Shown: positions 26,601-35,314, counted from the stretch's first letter. The stretch is DNA of 64,000 nt from Paracoccus seriniphilus (GCF_028553745.1 NZ_CP067129.1:1966501-2030500), one strand, 5' to 3'. Program-made: numbers and translations. Notes: a model not told the origin generated them from the letters alone.

Positions 26601-28823
26601 CAGGTTGTCCATCGCCAGCTGCTCGGCCGCGTCGATATCCGCCTGCAGAGACGTATTCGCTGCCGTCAGATCTGACCGCACGCCCTCGACCTCGTCGGAT
26701 AGAGCAGACTGCGCCGCGGTGAGGTCAGAGCGGACCTGATCGGCATTCGCCTCCGCGTCTCCAGCCGCCTGCGCCGCCGCGGAGGCCTGCGCCTGGGCAT
26801 CATCGACAGCCTGCCGGACCTCGTCTTCGAAGTCTGCCCACGTCAGGCCAACATCCGGCGTTGTAACCGAGATCCAAGACGACCATTCCGATCTGGATGT
26901 CAGCTTCGACAGCAGCCGCGCCCGGACCTCATAGGTCGTGGCAGGCAGCACGTCGCGCAGATACCAGGCATAGGGATCGGCAAAGCTGCGCGTCGTGTCG
27001 ATCGTGGTGTCCTTCCCGATCACACGCCCTTGGATCTGGATATTGGTGACGCCGGCCTCATCGCCATCGCAGGCGACCAGAATGGCCGGGCGCCGGCCGA
27101 CCCCATCGCTATCCTCGATCAGCGCAGCAGTCACGGTCAGCCCGTTGATCGGCTGCGTGAAGCGCACCGGGTTCTTGGGCGGGGTGATGGTGACCGGGGC
27201 CTCGAAGCTGGCCGACCAGTCATAATCGGACGGGTCGATCTCGCGCAGCGAGACCAGGACATTCATGCCCGGCGTCTTCACGACCGTCTCGACCATGAAG
27301 CGCTTGTTGTCATAGCCGTTGCGGGCGCTGGTCCAGGACACCGTGTCGATGCCGGGTTCCAGCGCATAGGCCTCGGGGGGCAGATAGAACTGGTGACGGC
27401 GCATCCGGCGAAAGTCGCGCATCTGCGAGCGCTGAAGCCGCTGCACCTGTCTGGCAAAGGGCACGGCGCCATAGCTCATCGAGGTCGGCAGGTAGCGCCC
27501 GCCATCCGCCGCCGTGGCATCCGCGTCGATATATTCCGCCGCGTCCTTGCTGGCCCATTTCTCGCCGGGTTCGGGATAGGTGGCGGACAGGGCGTTATAG
27601 GTCTCGGACACCGGATAGAAGGGTTGCATCGTCTGCCCTTCGGTGATGATGATATCCTCATCCGTGAAGGCAAAGACACTGGTGGCCGGAAGGTCGACAA
27701 CCGGCTTGATCTGCCCACCGACCTCGGCAAAGCGCATGTTCGCGGCCCGGCCGATCTCTTCCAGCACATCGACCGGCGCGACATCGACGCTGATCTCCAT
27801 GCCGCAGCGATAGCGTGGCTCGGTGCCCCCGCCCGACAGGCTGACCGGATCGTCACAGGCATTGGCCGCCGCGATCCATTCCGCCGATGGCAGACGCCAT
27901 GCCGGCAGGCCCTTGCCGCCATAGATCCATTCGCTGCCATGAGAGATGCCGCGAATGATGTTATAAGAGATCACGGCCGCGTTGCTGGTCGGCTGCCATG
28001 TGGTCGGGTCATCCCATCGCTGCGATCCGCTGCCGCCATTCGTGCTGTCATGGCGGATGTCATAGAGGGGCAGCGGCTCCGGTTCGAACAGATAGGCCGG
28101 ATAGCTGGTCATCGAGTCGCTGTCATAGCGCACCGTCACCACCGCATAGGCCTTGCCCGTGCCGATCATCTCATCGGTCCAGGGGTAATCCGTGTCATCC
28201 GTCGCCGCGAAGATCACCAGCGGGTCGGCAGCCGCCTGCGTGCCGTCATACCATTTGACCCACATGCGCGGGTTGGTGCTGTCGCCATCGTCGCGGTAAT
28301 TGTCCAGCTCGATGCCCAGATCCACATGGCCGGACGGCAGATTGCCCTCGTCATATCCGGTCACGCTCTCGATCGGGTCAGGCCCGAATGCAGTGGGAAC
28401 CGACCCGCGCCGCCCCTGCACCACGCTCCAGGGCTCATCATCGATCCACATGCGCGACAGACCCTGCGGCATGGCGCTGAACTCGATCACCTCGGTGATG
28501 AACCGCGTGTTCTTGCCCCATGACTTGATGTATTTACGCTTCCCAGCCGTCGCATATTCGCCCACCGTGAAGGTCAGCGGCAGGTCGTCGCCCATCTGGA
28601 CCTCGAACGACACATTCGCGCCGGGATAGTCGGGCTTGGGCATCAGCGCAGAGGCGATCAGGGAAACGCCGATACCAATGACGGTATTGGCGATGGCAAG
28701 CGCCGTCGCGCCGGTCACACCGATGGTCCCGGAAATCCACGTCGCAATCGCCGTGACCGGATCCGCATGGGCAGGCGCAGCCACCGCACAGAATGCGGCA
28801 GCGATCATCAGCAGTTTCTTCAC
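23643..28823 (-). CDS. Phage tail-tip / host-specificity protein (gpJ-like)
   Basis: A 1726-residue protein, the largest in the window. It opens with a signal-like segment (MKKLLMIAAAFCAVAAPAHA) and a second hydrophobic stretch. The N-terminal third has tip-protein features (FTVGEYATAGKRKYIKSWG, GLSRMWIDDEPWSV). A fibronectin-like region follows, then a Glu/Asp/Ala coiled-coil region with three 32-residue repeats, two carbohydrate-binding-like modules (GLTGWSG, GDFTDWDS) and a C-terminal receptor-binding domain. It should lie at the distal tail end and decide host range. The equivalent in lambda is J. Confidence 0.85.
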   Translation of the reverse strand: MKKLLMIAAAFCAVAAPAHADPVTAIATWISGTIGVTGATALAIANTVIGIGVSLIASALMPKPDYPGANVSFEVQMGDDLPLTFTVGEYATAGKRKYIKSWGKNTRFITEVIEFSAMPQGLSRMWIDDEPWSVVQGRRGSVPTAFGPDPIESVTGYDEGNLPSGHVDLGIELDNYRDDGDSTNPRMWVKWYDGTQAAADPLVIFAATDDTDYPWTDEMIGTGKAYAVVTVRYDSDSMTSYPAYLFEPEPLPLYDIRHDSTNGGSGSQRWDDPTTWQPTSNAAVISYNIIRGISHGSEWIYGGKGLPAWRLPSAEWIAAANACDDPVSLSGGGTEPRYRCGMEISVDVAPVDVLEEIGRAANMRFAEVGGQIKPVVDLPATSVFAFTDEDIIITEGQTMQPFYPVSETYNALSATYPEPGEKWASKDAAEYIDADATAADGGRYLPTSMSYGAVPFARQVQRLQRSQMRDFRRMRRHQFYLPPEAYALEPGIDTVSWTSARNGYDNKRFMVETVVKTPGMNVLVSLREIDPSDYDWSASFEAPVTITPPKNPVRFTQPINGLTVTAALIEDSDGVGRRPAILVACDGDEAGVTNIQIQGRVIGKDTTIDTTRSFADPYAWYLRDVLPATTYEVRARLLSKLTSRSEWSSWISVTTPDVGLTWADFEDEVRQAVDDAQAQASAAAQAAGDAEANADQVRSDLTAAQSALSDEVEGVRSDLTAANTSLQADIDAAEQLAMDNLNIARDYTDTSVQSEAVARQTATDALAAQINTLTAVLNSENYLENPRFSNGLTGWSGHTSAATVVAQDELSADPIIANVPAGQFVELASNASFNRELLQSFPIDLNAGEVVQWRLHATSAGVDRELAVMVQFLDDGGTSLGHPSKTITLVQDEWRVFSGQEVPPAGTASIRFRVRITATAETDPIAITDVSFTKVDQSAMARITDLEVVVANDQQALATYITTANARFDDAEAAIQSEATTRANETSALSSTATTLSSRIDDADAAISQEAITRADETSALSGTVSTLSSRLDDAEADISQEAIARADADSSLSALITTVESRFDAALDSGNYIRNGTFSTGDFTDWDSVNAQFTIEERDENGNLHAIRSAPTAHFLKAPNTTDQIQLFNRPGVGVQEGQRVLLGFSAAVVGGTQSVWTIGVRFVDAAGDNLSLVSRSMTVTQSGWQTSDFAPIEVPADAVAIGYVYLRRNSGATGASFVTNVTLDKERAFEAMTAAAIAEEVEARSSETGALASQMTTVSAEASRVRTFRNSTAPADPRNGDIWYDTSDHNRPYRWWDDEWLPVEDTRIGTLEASVTTQATAISDLETGASAGYLIKAQAGNSVSLLDLVAADGSGGTASVAKLQADDILLKGSVAADMLTVMDLSGNMVPDAEMVSASSWNVEGDPDWSLAGPGAFGWSQKRSAGEVRFSGGGGSFVTKSGGVFRVVAGEEYSFAASIRRVSGGTVNAGVHVQWLDNSESQLSVGLVARLTDSSGSTHDNTSLVAPNDARFARIRLSVYSGNIGTVGFSGVSCLRKRSGSTLITPGGVTAELITANTMRALNGQFADLAAANIRVGNAEIGTLQIDNNAIYAPYNFSRSDMTISRSRSNPHRIISRTITGFEGGGFSVMFSAVVDTTAQGPDNFCEMYMEIDGVEVSRARFGARAGGGGDVKFAIPAHLFATAVGNSSVTISVYGFSREFNDTTVSSGPLDITNITLSVSGSKR
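25665..25950 (-). repeat. Three 96-nt (32-residue) repeats in the tip protein
   Basis: Three successive units encode variants of RADETSALSGTVSTLSSRLD, spaced exactly 96 bases apart (for example GATGG near 25692, 25788 and the matching position near 25884). They build a coiled-coil stalk. Copy number may vary by recombination. Confidence 0.7.
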
Positions 28824-28826
28824 GTT

Positions 28827-29252
28827 TTACTCCCCGACGCGAAAGGCGCGGATCATGGCGGCGCGGGGCAGACGCCCGTGGCCGCTCTCGGTCATCACGA
28901 TCAGGCTGGTGGCATCGACCATGCCCAGCCCCTGCCCGATCGGGCCAGTTGACGGAACAAGGCACAGATCGCCCAGGCGCGCGAAGGCCGGGTTGATCTC
29001 GGGCAGATGCATGGCCACGAAGTCCCCAAGCGTCAGCGCCCCGCTTTCGCGCAGGATCCGCAGCGCCCCCAGCGGGCTGTCATATTGCCCGCGATAGGGT
29101 GCGGCCAGATCCTCACCGGTGATCGCCTCGACCACCCGGCAGGCAAAGCCCACCGCACAATCATGGCTGCCCCAGGTGAAGGGCACGCGGCGCTGCGCGT
29201 CCAGCTCGGCCGACAGCCGGGCCCGCCAGTCATCCAATCTGCGCAGCGTCAT
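28827..29252 (-). CDS. NlpC/P60-like tail assembly protein (DUF6950 type)
   Basis: A 141-residue protein, MTLRRLDDWRARL onward, its ATG overlapping the stop of the upstream gene (ATGA). VPFTWGSHDCAVGFACRVVE contains the Cys of the papain-like active site in the WGxxDC setting, and MTESGHGRLPRAAM carries a possible His. The position just before the tip gene matches the NlpC/P60 (lambda K-like) tail assembly factor. Confidence 0.72.
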   Translation of the reverse strand: MTLRRLDDWRARLSAELDAQRRVPFTWGSHDCAVGFACRVVEAITGEDLAAPYRGQYDSPLGALRILRESGALTLGDFVAMHLPEINPAFARLGDLCLVPSTGPIGQGLGMVDATSLIVMTESGHGRLPRAAMIRAFRVGE

Positions 29253-29863
29253 TCTTTCCACCATTGGATTTTGCGGCTGGCAATCATGCCGCTGTAGATC
29301 GAGAACTTGTCACCCGCCCGGCGGCGCTTCTGATGCGCATCCGATGACTTGGCCGGGTTCACGGTCGACATCTGCGACAGCAGCTCCGAGCGCACGGTCA
29401 GGCTGATGCCGCCATTGCCCCCGGCGGCGGGTGTCGAGATCTGCGCATCATCGACAATCCCGATCCAGTGCAGCTGCGGGTTGGAACTCAGCTGACCGCC
29501 ATCCCATGTGCTCACATGGGTCTCGACATAGGCCAGCCGCAGATCGAGGCCACGGGCCAGGTATTGCGCCGCATCGGCGATCTGGGACAGCGAGACGGTG
29601 ATCGGATTGTCGGTCCAGTCTGCAACATAGGTCGGGTCGCTGATCGCGAGATTGCAGCCCCCGATATAGGCGCGGCTGGTCAGACCGCCCGAGGGCGTCT
29701 GGACGTTGAAGCCGTGATCCTCATCGCCCGACCAGAACCCCAGCCCTTCGACCGCGCCGGTGTCCCTGTTGCGCCCCTCGATCCACGCGAAATAGACCGG
29801 GGCGATCCCCGCGTCACGCGCCGCCTGCAGCGACGACATCAGGCTTGCTTCAAGGATCTTCAT
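29249..29863 (-). CDS. Minor tail protein
   Basis: A 204-residue protein. ARDAGIAPVYFAWIEGRNRDTG and QTPSGGLTSRAYIGGCNL are similar in style to the DUF2163 minor tail proteins of gene-transfer-agent-type tails, but it is shorter than those. It overlaps both neighbours by 4 bases. The order (tape measure, two minor tail proteins, NlpC/P60, tip) supports a distal-tail role. Confidence 0.65.
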   Translation of the reverse strand: MKILEASLMSSLQAARDAGIAPVYFAWIEGRNRDTGAVEGLGFWSGDEDHGFNVQTPSGGLTSRAYIGGCNLAISDPTYVADWTDNPITVSLSQIADAAQYLARGLDLRLAYVETHVSTWDGGQLSSNPQLHWIGIVDDAQISTPAAGGNGGISLTVRSELLSQMSTVNPAKSSDAHQKRRRAGDKFSIYSGMIASRKIQWWKE

Positions 29864-30489
29864 GGCTTCTGGACCAGCTTCAGGCTGCCACCGCGCGCGA
29901 TATCGCCCAAGTCATAGTCAAACGGTTCATATCCGTCCGGCGAGATGATCGCCTTGAAATACGGCTTCACCAGCTCGACGCTGGCGCCAACGGAAATCGA
30001 CAGCGGCAGATAGGGGCGGACCTCACGCAATTCGCCCCCCGATCCGCCACTTTCCATGACCCGCCCGAAATAGACCTTGTCACTCCCGTAGCGGATCGAG
30101 AAGTAATCCCCGACCATCAGCTCGAACCCCGCGGGAAACCCCGAGAACGCGGCACGCGACCTGTCCGATGAAATGCTGGCGATCGTGACGCTGTCCAGCC
30201 CCGCAGTGGCACCGTTCTGCGGGCCACCGTAGGTCGGATCGCTGAACAGGAAGCTCTTGCGCGATCCGTCCAGCCCGTCGATCTTGCCGTCGATCTCGCG
30301 CGCCAAAGGCGAAGGACGATCCGCCAGGCTCAGCTCGGCCGCCCAGAGCGGGCGCGACAGTTCAGCCGACCAGATCCGCCCGTCACCAGACCCAGAGCTT
30401 TCGTCAAACCGCTGCAGGTAAAGGCGGCTCTTGTTCACCCGCAACAGGTCGGAAAAGAACTCTAACGGATAGGGATATGTCAAAGCCAT
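29860..30489 (-). CDS. Minor tail protein (distal tail)
   Basis: A 209-residue protein starting MALTYPYPLEFFSDLLRV and overlapping its neighbours by 1-4 bases. RIWSAELSRPLWAAELSLADR resembles the repeat found in distal-tail hub proteins. In this order it would form the ring between tail tube and tip. No exact family was recognised. Confidence 0.62.
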   Translation of the reverse strand: MALTYPYPLEFFSDLLRVNKSRLYLQRFDESSGSGDGRIWSAELSRPLWAAELSLADRPSPLAREIDGKIDGLDGSRKSFLFSDPTYGGPQNGATAGLDSVTIASISSDRSRAAFSGFPAGFELMVGDYFSIRYGSDKVYFGRVMESGGSGGELREVRPYLPLSISVGASVELVKPYFKAIISPDGYEPFDYDLGDIARGGSLKLVQKP

Positions 30490-32522
30490 CAGCGGCGCTT
30501 TCTCGGGTTCTTGTTGTATTCCTGGATCTGCGAGGGGATCGACTTGGTGACCTGCACGCCCATCTGCGATGCGCTTTGGTCAGCAAGCTCTTTCACCCGC
30601 GCGTCGAAATATTGGCTCGGCACGATCTCGACCTGCGTCTTCGACATCGCCCCGCCGCCACCGCTCATCAGGTCGCGGGTCTGGGCGGCGCTGTAATAGC
30701 GGGCCGCCCCGGTTGCCTCGATTTCCGGGCCGCGCTCGCCAACGAGGCGGAACCCGCCGACATGCTGCCCGCCATTTGCAAAAGCGGGGATGCCAATCGC
30801 TGCAAAAGCCGCTGTCGAGGCACCCCCGCCTCCGGAAAGCCCGGCCCATAGAGCCTCAAAGGCCCGGTTCGCAAATACCCTGGCAAGGCTGCTCAACAAT
30901 TCGCCGATCGCTTCCCGCGCGGTCTTTGCGCCGGTGACCAGACCTTCAAAGGCCGAGCCGAAAGAGGCCTTCAGATCGCTGGCCTGTTTGCCGGTTTCAT
31001 CTGCGGCCTTGCCGACATCGCGGATCGCCCCGGCGGCACCACCTGATTTCCCACCTCCCGATGCCGCGGCCGACACCTCATCGAGGGACTCGGCGAGATC
31101 CTCGGCAGATGCGATGCCTTGATCCAGTGCCTCAGAGGCGCCCCCGACCGGGGTCATGGATTGCGCCACGGCCTCGGCAACCCCCGCCCCGGCATCCTTG
31201 ATGCGCTGCCCGCCGCGTCTGATGCTCTCGATGGCATTGTTGTAAAGCTTGTCTGCCAGATTCTGGATATCTCCGGAGGCATCGCTTTTTTCCAGCAATC
31301 CAAGCCCGAGCTTTTCGCCAAGGGCCGAGCCCGCAATGGAATTCCATGCCGCCGCCATGCCATTCACCAGCGCGTCCCAGGCCTTCGCGATCTGGGCAAA
31401 GGCTGCCGTGAAGGACGAGGCAATCGCGGATGCGACGCCACCCAGAATTTCAAGCAATCCCCAGGCGGTGTTTCCAACGCCCAAAAAGACCGCCTTGCCG
31501 ACCGTATAGACACGGCTCAGCGCATCCCGGAAACCATCAGCGGCCCCGATCACCCTGCCAAACCAATAGAACAGTTCTCCGATGGCCACGATGAGCGCGC
31601 CGATCCCTGTGCGCACCAGGGCACCGCGCAGGACCACCAACGAGCCCGAAAGGCTCAGCGTTGCCACTCTGGCGGCCGCCAGGGCGGCGACATAGCGCAC
31701 ACCGAAGCCGGTCACCGCGACCGCAACATAGCTTGCCAGGCGCTGCATATTGTTCACCAACCCGTCGATCACGGCGCGCAGCAACCCGCCTTCGCGCAGG
31801 CTGTCCGTCATTGCCTGCGCCATCCGGCCAAGTGACGGCACAATGGTGATGGCAAGCTGCTGGCCGGCATATTTGCCGATCAGCCCCAGCCGCGCGATCC
31901 GGTCGTTTGCCTGTTCGATGGCCGATGAATCCGTGCTGCCAAGTGCCAGCCCGTATGCCTCAATATCCTTGCGGGCATTGCTGAAGGCACTCCCGCCCGC
32001 CATGACCGCCAGCAGCATTTCGCGGTTGCGCACCCCCAGATCCTGCAACAGCGCCGAGGCTTCACCGGTCGACAGGCCCAGATCCGCAACCCGGTCCGAG
32101 ATCAGGGCCAGCTTCTCATCGGCATCCTTGCCATCGAGATCGGCCGCGGCAATGCCCAGCTTTTCAAGCGCCGCCGCCGCGTTCTTGCCGCCGCGCGCGA
32201 CCTCGCGATCCATTGTCTGAACAGCATCCGTCAGCGTGGACAGCGACACGCCCGCCTCGCTCGAGGCCAGTTCCAGCGCCCGGAAACCGCCAACCGTCGC
32301 GCCCAACCGCCGGGCCGATTTGGCCGCCTTGTCGATATCGCCAGCCCCCTTCAGAGCCGCGGCTCCGATCGCGGCCCCAAGGGCAGAGGCAGCCCCCGCA
32401 ACCGCCAGAAACTGCTTGCGCATCGTGGCAAGAGGCTGCTTGACGCGCCGGGCACCGCTTTCGAACTTTGCGCTATCGAGTCCGAGGTTCACCCGCAGCG
32501 CGCCAATGACCGATTGCGACAC
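30489..32522 (-). CDS. Tail tape measure protein
   Basis: A 677-residue protein that sets tail length. It starts at GTG 32522, preceded by AAGGAGG at 32529-32535, giving MSQSVIGALRVNLGLDSAKF. LGLDSAKFESGARRV is the common tape-measure opening; Ala/Gly-rich hydrophobic helices lie between residues 40 and 75 and again in the middle (GVRYVAALAAARVATLSLSG). The C-terminus (FANGGQHVGGFRLVGERGPE) is the usual tape-measure ending. An upstream ATG frame would add 29 residues without a ribosome site. Confidence 0.9.
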   Translation of the reverse strand: MSQSVIGALRVNLGLDSAKFESGARRVKQPLATMRKQFLAVAGAASALGAAIGAAALKGAGDIDKAAKSARRLGATVGGFRALELASSEAGVSLSTLTDAVQTMDREVARGGKNAAAALEKLGIAAADLDGKDADEKLALISDRVADLGLSTGEASALLQDLGVRNREMLLAVMAGGSAFSNARKDIEAYGLALGSTDSSAIEQANDRIARLGLIGKYAGQQLAITIVPSLGRMAQAMTDSLREGGLLRAVIDGLVNNMQRLASYVAVAVTGFGVRYVAALAAARVATLSLSGSLVVLRGALVRTGIGALIVAIGELFYWFGRVIGAADGFRDALSRVYTVGKAVFLGVGNTAWGLLEILGGVASAIASSFTAAFAQIAKAWDALVNGMAAAWNSIAGSALGEKLGLGLLEKSDASGDIQNLADKLYNNAIESIRRGGQRIKDAGAGVAEAVAQSMTPVGGASEALDQGIASAEDLAESLDEVSAAASGGGKSGGAAGAIRDVGKAADETGKQASDLKASFGSAFEGLVTGAKTAREAIGELLSSLARVFANRAFEALWAGLSGGGGASTAAFAAIGIPAFANGGQHVGGFRLVGERGPEIEATGAARYYSAAQTRDLMSGGGGAMSKTQVEIVPSQYFDARVKELADQSASQMGVQVTKSIPSQIQEYNKNPRKRR

Positions 32523-32533
32523 GGCCAGCCTCC

Positions 32534-32854
32534 TTACGATGTCGATTGATTGGAAAACCGCGCGCGCCACTGCGCCTGCGTGATGCGAGGGAGCGAGGCG
32601 CGCAGGCACCCGAGACGGATCGCGACCTGCCCCTGCTTCTCAGCGCGCGCGCCGCCCCCGGACATGAACTGCTTTGCGTCAGGCAGCTTCTTGGCGCGGT
32701 GAAGTGCCTCGACATGCCAGGCCAGCCAGGCCGTGTTGCGATGCTCGCGCTCGAGGCGATCGGACGCGCCCAGCATATGGGTCAAATAGAGCCGCGGCGT
32801 CAGCCCCCAGAAATCCCCCGGCGGGAAGCCGGCGGCCGCATAGGCGCGCAGCAT
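32534..32854 (-). CDS. Tail assembly chaperone (GTA-type)
   Basis: A 106-residue protein, MLRAYAAAGFPPGDFWGLTPRL onward. GFPPGDFWGLTPRLYLTHM is the signature of the small TAC protein that precedes the tape measure in rhodobacterial gene-transfer-agent-like tails. It sits between a GTA gp10-like gene and the tape measure, where lambda has G/GT. A GTG or TTG start slightly upstream is possible. Confidence 0.68.
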   Translation of the reverse strand: MLRAYAAAGFPPGDFWGLTPRLYLTHMLGASDRLEREHRNTAWLAWHVEALHRAKKLPDAKQFMSGGGARAEKQGQVAIRLGCLRASLPRITQAQWRARFSNQSTS

Positions 32855-32865
32855 CGCGAGGTAAT

Positions 32866-33210
32866 CTAACCCGCCGGATCCGGTCCGGCCGGGGCGTTTC
32901 CCAGTTCTGCGGCCTCGGCTCGGGAAGGACTGGCGGCCTTGATGACCTTCATGAGCACATCGACATCCGCGCTCAGCAATTCACCGGCCTCTTTCAGCGT
33001 GGCATCGGGATGATGATGCAGCATGAAGGACCACATGATGGCCCGCATGTCCTTCACGCTGACCTTGCCCGCCTCGAAGGCCTCGAAAGTCGCCAGGGCA
33101 TCCTTGCCGGTCGCATCCTCGAATTCGCACATGGCGTTGAAATCGCAACGCAGCGTGTATCTCCGACCGTGAAGTTCAGCCGTCGCCTCGCCAAGAAAAC
33201 GGTTGCTCAT
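32866..33210 (-). CDS. GTA_gp10-family tail assembly protein
   Basis: A 114-residue protein starting MSNRFLGEATAELHG. It has RYTLRCDFNAMCEFEDATGKDAL, typical of the small tail-tube-adjacent family first seen in gene transfer agents. It overlaps the tail tube gene by 4 bases, so production is coupled. Confidence 0.72.
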   Translation of the reverse strand: MSNRFLGEATAELHGRRYTLRCDFNAMCEFEDATGKDALATFEAFEAGKVSVKDMRAIMWSFMLHHHPDATLKEAGELLSADVDVLMKVIKAASPSRAEAAELGNAPAGPDPAG

Positions 33211-33620
33211 GGATCGATCGCCTCCGACAGACGGAAGGTGGCCGTCGCCATCATCTTGTCATTGACGGGGGCCGTGCGGGCATAGCCCTTCAGGAAGCCG
33301 GCATAGATTTCAGGGGTGCCGGTCTCGGTCAGGGTGATTTCGACCTGCACGGTTTCGCCCGAGGCCTTCAGCCCGAGAAGCAGAACATCCGTGGCGCTGC
33401 CGGGAATGTAGTTCATCGGAATGCTGACTTCGCCGCCATCCGTCAGCCCCGAGATGAACTGCTTGCGCCGCCCGGGCGACTTCATGTGGGTGACTTCGAT
33501 TTCATCGATCTGCTCGTCAGGCATGTCGATGTCACCCACGAATTCCAGTTCGGTCCAGGTCGGGGTCTCGCCGACTCCGATCCGCACCCGGCTGCCATAG
33601 CCGATCTGACCATCAGGCAT
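33207..33620 (-). CDS. Major tail tube protein
   Basis: A 137-residue protein, MPDGQIGYGSRVRIG onward. FVGDIDMPDEQIDEIEVTHMKSP is characteristic of siphophage tube subunits, and LTDGGEVSIPMNYIPGSATD fits the beta-sandwich. It polymerises into the tail tube and lies between head-tail genes and the tape measure. Confidence 0.8.
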   Translation of the reverse strand: MPDGQIGYGSRVRIGVGETPTWTELEFVGDIDMPDEQIDEIEVTHMKSPGRRKQFISGLTDGGEVSIPMNYIPGSATDVLLLGLKASGETVQVEITLTETGTPEIYAGFLKGYARTAPVNDKMMATATFRLSEAIDP

Positions 33621-33621
33621 G

Positions 33622-34005
33622 TCATTCGCTCCAGTTTGTCATGAAATCCATCGAGACCCGGTAAGGCCGTTCGGCCTCACTGGTTCCGGTTTCCCGTCCA
33701 TCACGCGATCCCGCGTGAAATATTCCCTGCATCGAGCCGCCGCGATATCCGTCCAGCGCGCCCAGGACAGCACGTTGCAGCACCTTCGCATCGCCATAGC
33801 TTGCTGCGTAAACATCGACCTGAACCCGCGACTGTGACAGCCTGTCAGGGCCCTGCATGCTGTGTTGGTTTGCGCTGCTGACCACCTGCAAGGTGATCGA
33901 GGGCAGCGCGCCGCCCTGCATCCCCTCGCCCCAGTCGACCCGATCCCCGACCCGCACCGCAATGGCGGTATTGCCCAGCAGGATCGCGCGGAACGCCTCT
34001 TCCAT
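33622..34005 (-). CDS. Tail terminator / DUF3168 protein
   Basis: A 127-residue protein, MEEAFRAILLGNTAIAVRVGDRV onward. The core LPSITLQVVSS and RVQVDVYAASYGDAKVL matches DUF3168, a tail-completion (terminator) ring protein. It follows the HK97-gp10 gene by 3 bases. Confidence 0.8.
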   Translation of the reverse strand: MEEAFRAILLGNTAIAVRVGDRVDWGEGMQGGALPSITLQVVSSANQHSMQGPDRLSQSRVQVDVYAASYGDAKVLQRAVLGALDGYRGGSMQGIFHAGSRDGRETGTSEAERPYRVSMDFMTNWSE

Positions 34006-34008
34006 GGC

Positions 34009-34485
34009 TCAGCCTTTCGCTGCCAGTTTCGCGGCCCGTTTCTCGGCGCGCCTGATGCTCTTTTCCAACTCGGCCCACAGCTCGTCGGACAGCCGCTCGA
34101 GCATGGCGTTCTTGTCCTGATCCCATGCCGGGCGCATGAAGGGTCGCGCCGCCATCTTGCTGGTTCCGAACTCGACCAGATGGCCATGTCTGCCGCCATC
34201 CCCACGCAGATAGGACGGCCCCACGAACATCTCGACCGCTGCCTTGTCATCGCGGAACATGCGCCGGTGGATCCGCGCCTGGCGACCGTCAAGCCGGGTT
34301 CCCACGATCACCGATTTCGCCAGTTTGCCGGTCTTGACCGGTGCCATCGAGCGGGCAAGATCCGCCGTCGGCTGCGCGGCCTTCTTCAATGCACGGCGCA
34401 GGACTGCTTTGCCCGCGGATTTGGAAAGGTTGTCGAGCGCCTTCTCCAGCTCGGCAAAGCCCTCGACATCAATGGTGACACTCAT
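34009..34485 (-). CDS. HK97-gp10 family head-tail protein
   Basis: A 158-residue protein, MSVTIDVEGFAELEKALDNL onward. ARSMAPVKTGKLAKSVIVG and HGHLVEFGTSKMAARPFMRPAWD are the two clear HK97-gp10 blocks. The family acts at the head-tail interface. It overlaps its upstream neighbour by 4 bases. Confidence 0.87.
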   Translation of the reverse strand: MSVTIDVEGFAELEKALDNLSKSAGKAVLRRALKKAAQPTADLARSMAPVKTGKLAKSVIVGTRLDGRQARIHRRMFRDDKAAVEMFVGPSYLRGDGGRHGHLVEFGTSKMAARPFMRPAWDQDKNAMLERLSDELWAELEKSIRRAEKRAAKLAAKG

Positions 34486-34811
34486 GGCGTCACCGATGCG
34501 GTCGTGAACTCGAGGGCAGCCCGGCGCCCGATCTCCTTGATACCGACGATCGCGTAGACGCGGCCCTCGCAGGCCATCCGATCGGTATGTGCGATGCCGG
34601 CGGCAAAATTCGACCAGGGCAGTCTGAACCTCGCCTGCAGGTTGGGCACGACCGATCCCGCGCCGAACTTCTCAGCGTCGCTGATTTCGCTCTTTGCAGC
34701 CCAGCAACGAGGTCCATGGGGACGATATTCACCCCGGCGCGACTGGAACCCGTCATCGACGATTTCCGCCCGCAAGAACTGCACCGACCGGTCATAAGAA
34801 AACCTCGCCAT
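34482..34811 (-). CDS. Head closure / head-tail adaptor protein
   Basis: A 109-residue protein starting MARFSYDRSVQFLRAE, its ATG overlapping the end of the connector gene. LRAEIVDDGFQSRRGEYRPHGPRCWAAKS resembles SPP1-gp16-type head closure proteins. The gene order (connector, adaptor, gp10, DUF3168, tube) is the standard siphophage one. Confidence 0.75.
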   Translation of the reverse strand: MARFSYDRSVQFLRAEIVDDGFQSRRGEYRPHGPRCWAAKSEISDAEKFGAGSVVPNLQARFRLPWSNFAAGIAHTDRMACEGRVYAIVGIKEIGRRAALEFTTASVTP

Positions 34812-35314
34812 CAGCACAGCACCTGCGGGCGGGTATATTTGACCTGCTTGATCAGCCTGTGAAACCCGAAGCTCAGCACCGGCGCATCATAGCGCTCGCC
34901 CACCGAGATCTCGGTCTCGAGCCATTCCTTCACCAGCAGGATCACCGCCTGGCGCATCTGGCGCGGGATCCTGTCCCGATGTTCATAGCCGACCTCGGCA
35001 ATGATCGTCTCGCCAGCATAGGTGCCCCGGCGGATGCGCGGCTCGTTGAAACCGCTGATCAGTTCGGCACCTTCCGCGTCCCTCAGCGCAATGACCGGCG
35101 CGCAGGGCAGCCAGAAGAGCGACCAGCCGCAGGCGGGCAGCTCGATCTCGACCTCGCGCCGCATCATCGGGCGGTTGGTGGCCGTCTCGACGACCGACAC
35201 GGCCGCCTCGATCAGCGCTTGCAGCTTGGGCGCGGCCTCGGGATCGAAGGGGATATGATCGATCAGCTCCGAGGCCGAGATCGGCAGCCCTACGATATCG
35301 GTGAGAACCTTCAT
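34811..35314 (-). CDS. Head-tail connector protein (gp6-like)
   Basis: A 167-residue protein. LIEAAVSVVETATNRPMMRREVE and MRQAVILLVKEWLETEISVGER are the helices typical of the gp6/gp15-type connector ring below the portal. It lies after the capsid gene as expected. Confidence 0.82.
   Translation of the reverse strand: MKVLTDIVGLPISASELIDHIPFDPEAAPKLQALIEAAVSVVETATNRPMMRREVEIELPACGWSLFWLPCAPVIALRDAEGAELISGFNEPRIRRGTYAGETIIAEVGYEHRDRIPRQMRQAVILLVKEWLETEISVGERYDAPVLSFGFHRLIKQVKYTRPQVLC

Noticed and set aside
27030..28523. 497-codon plus-strand frame opposite the tip protein
   Set aside because: Antisense to a well-supported coding region and without domain features.
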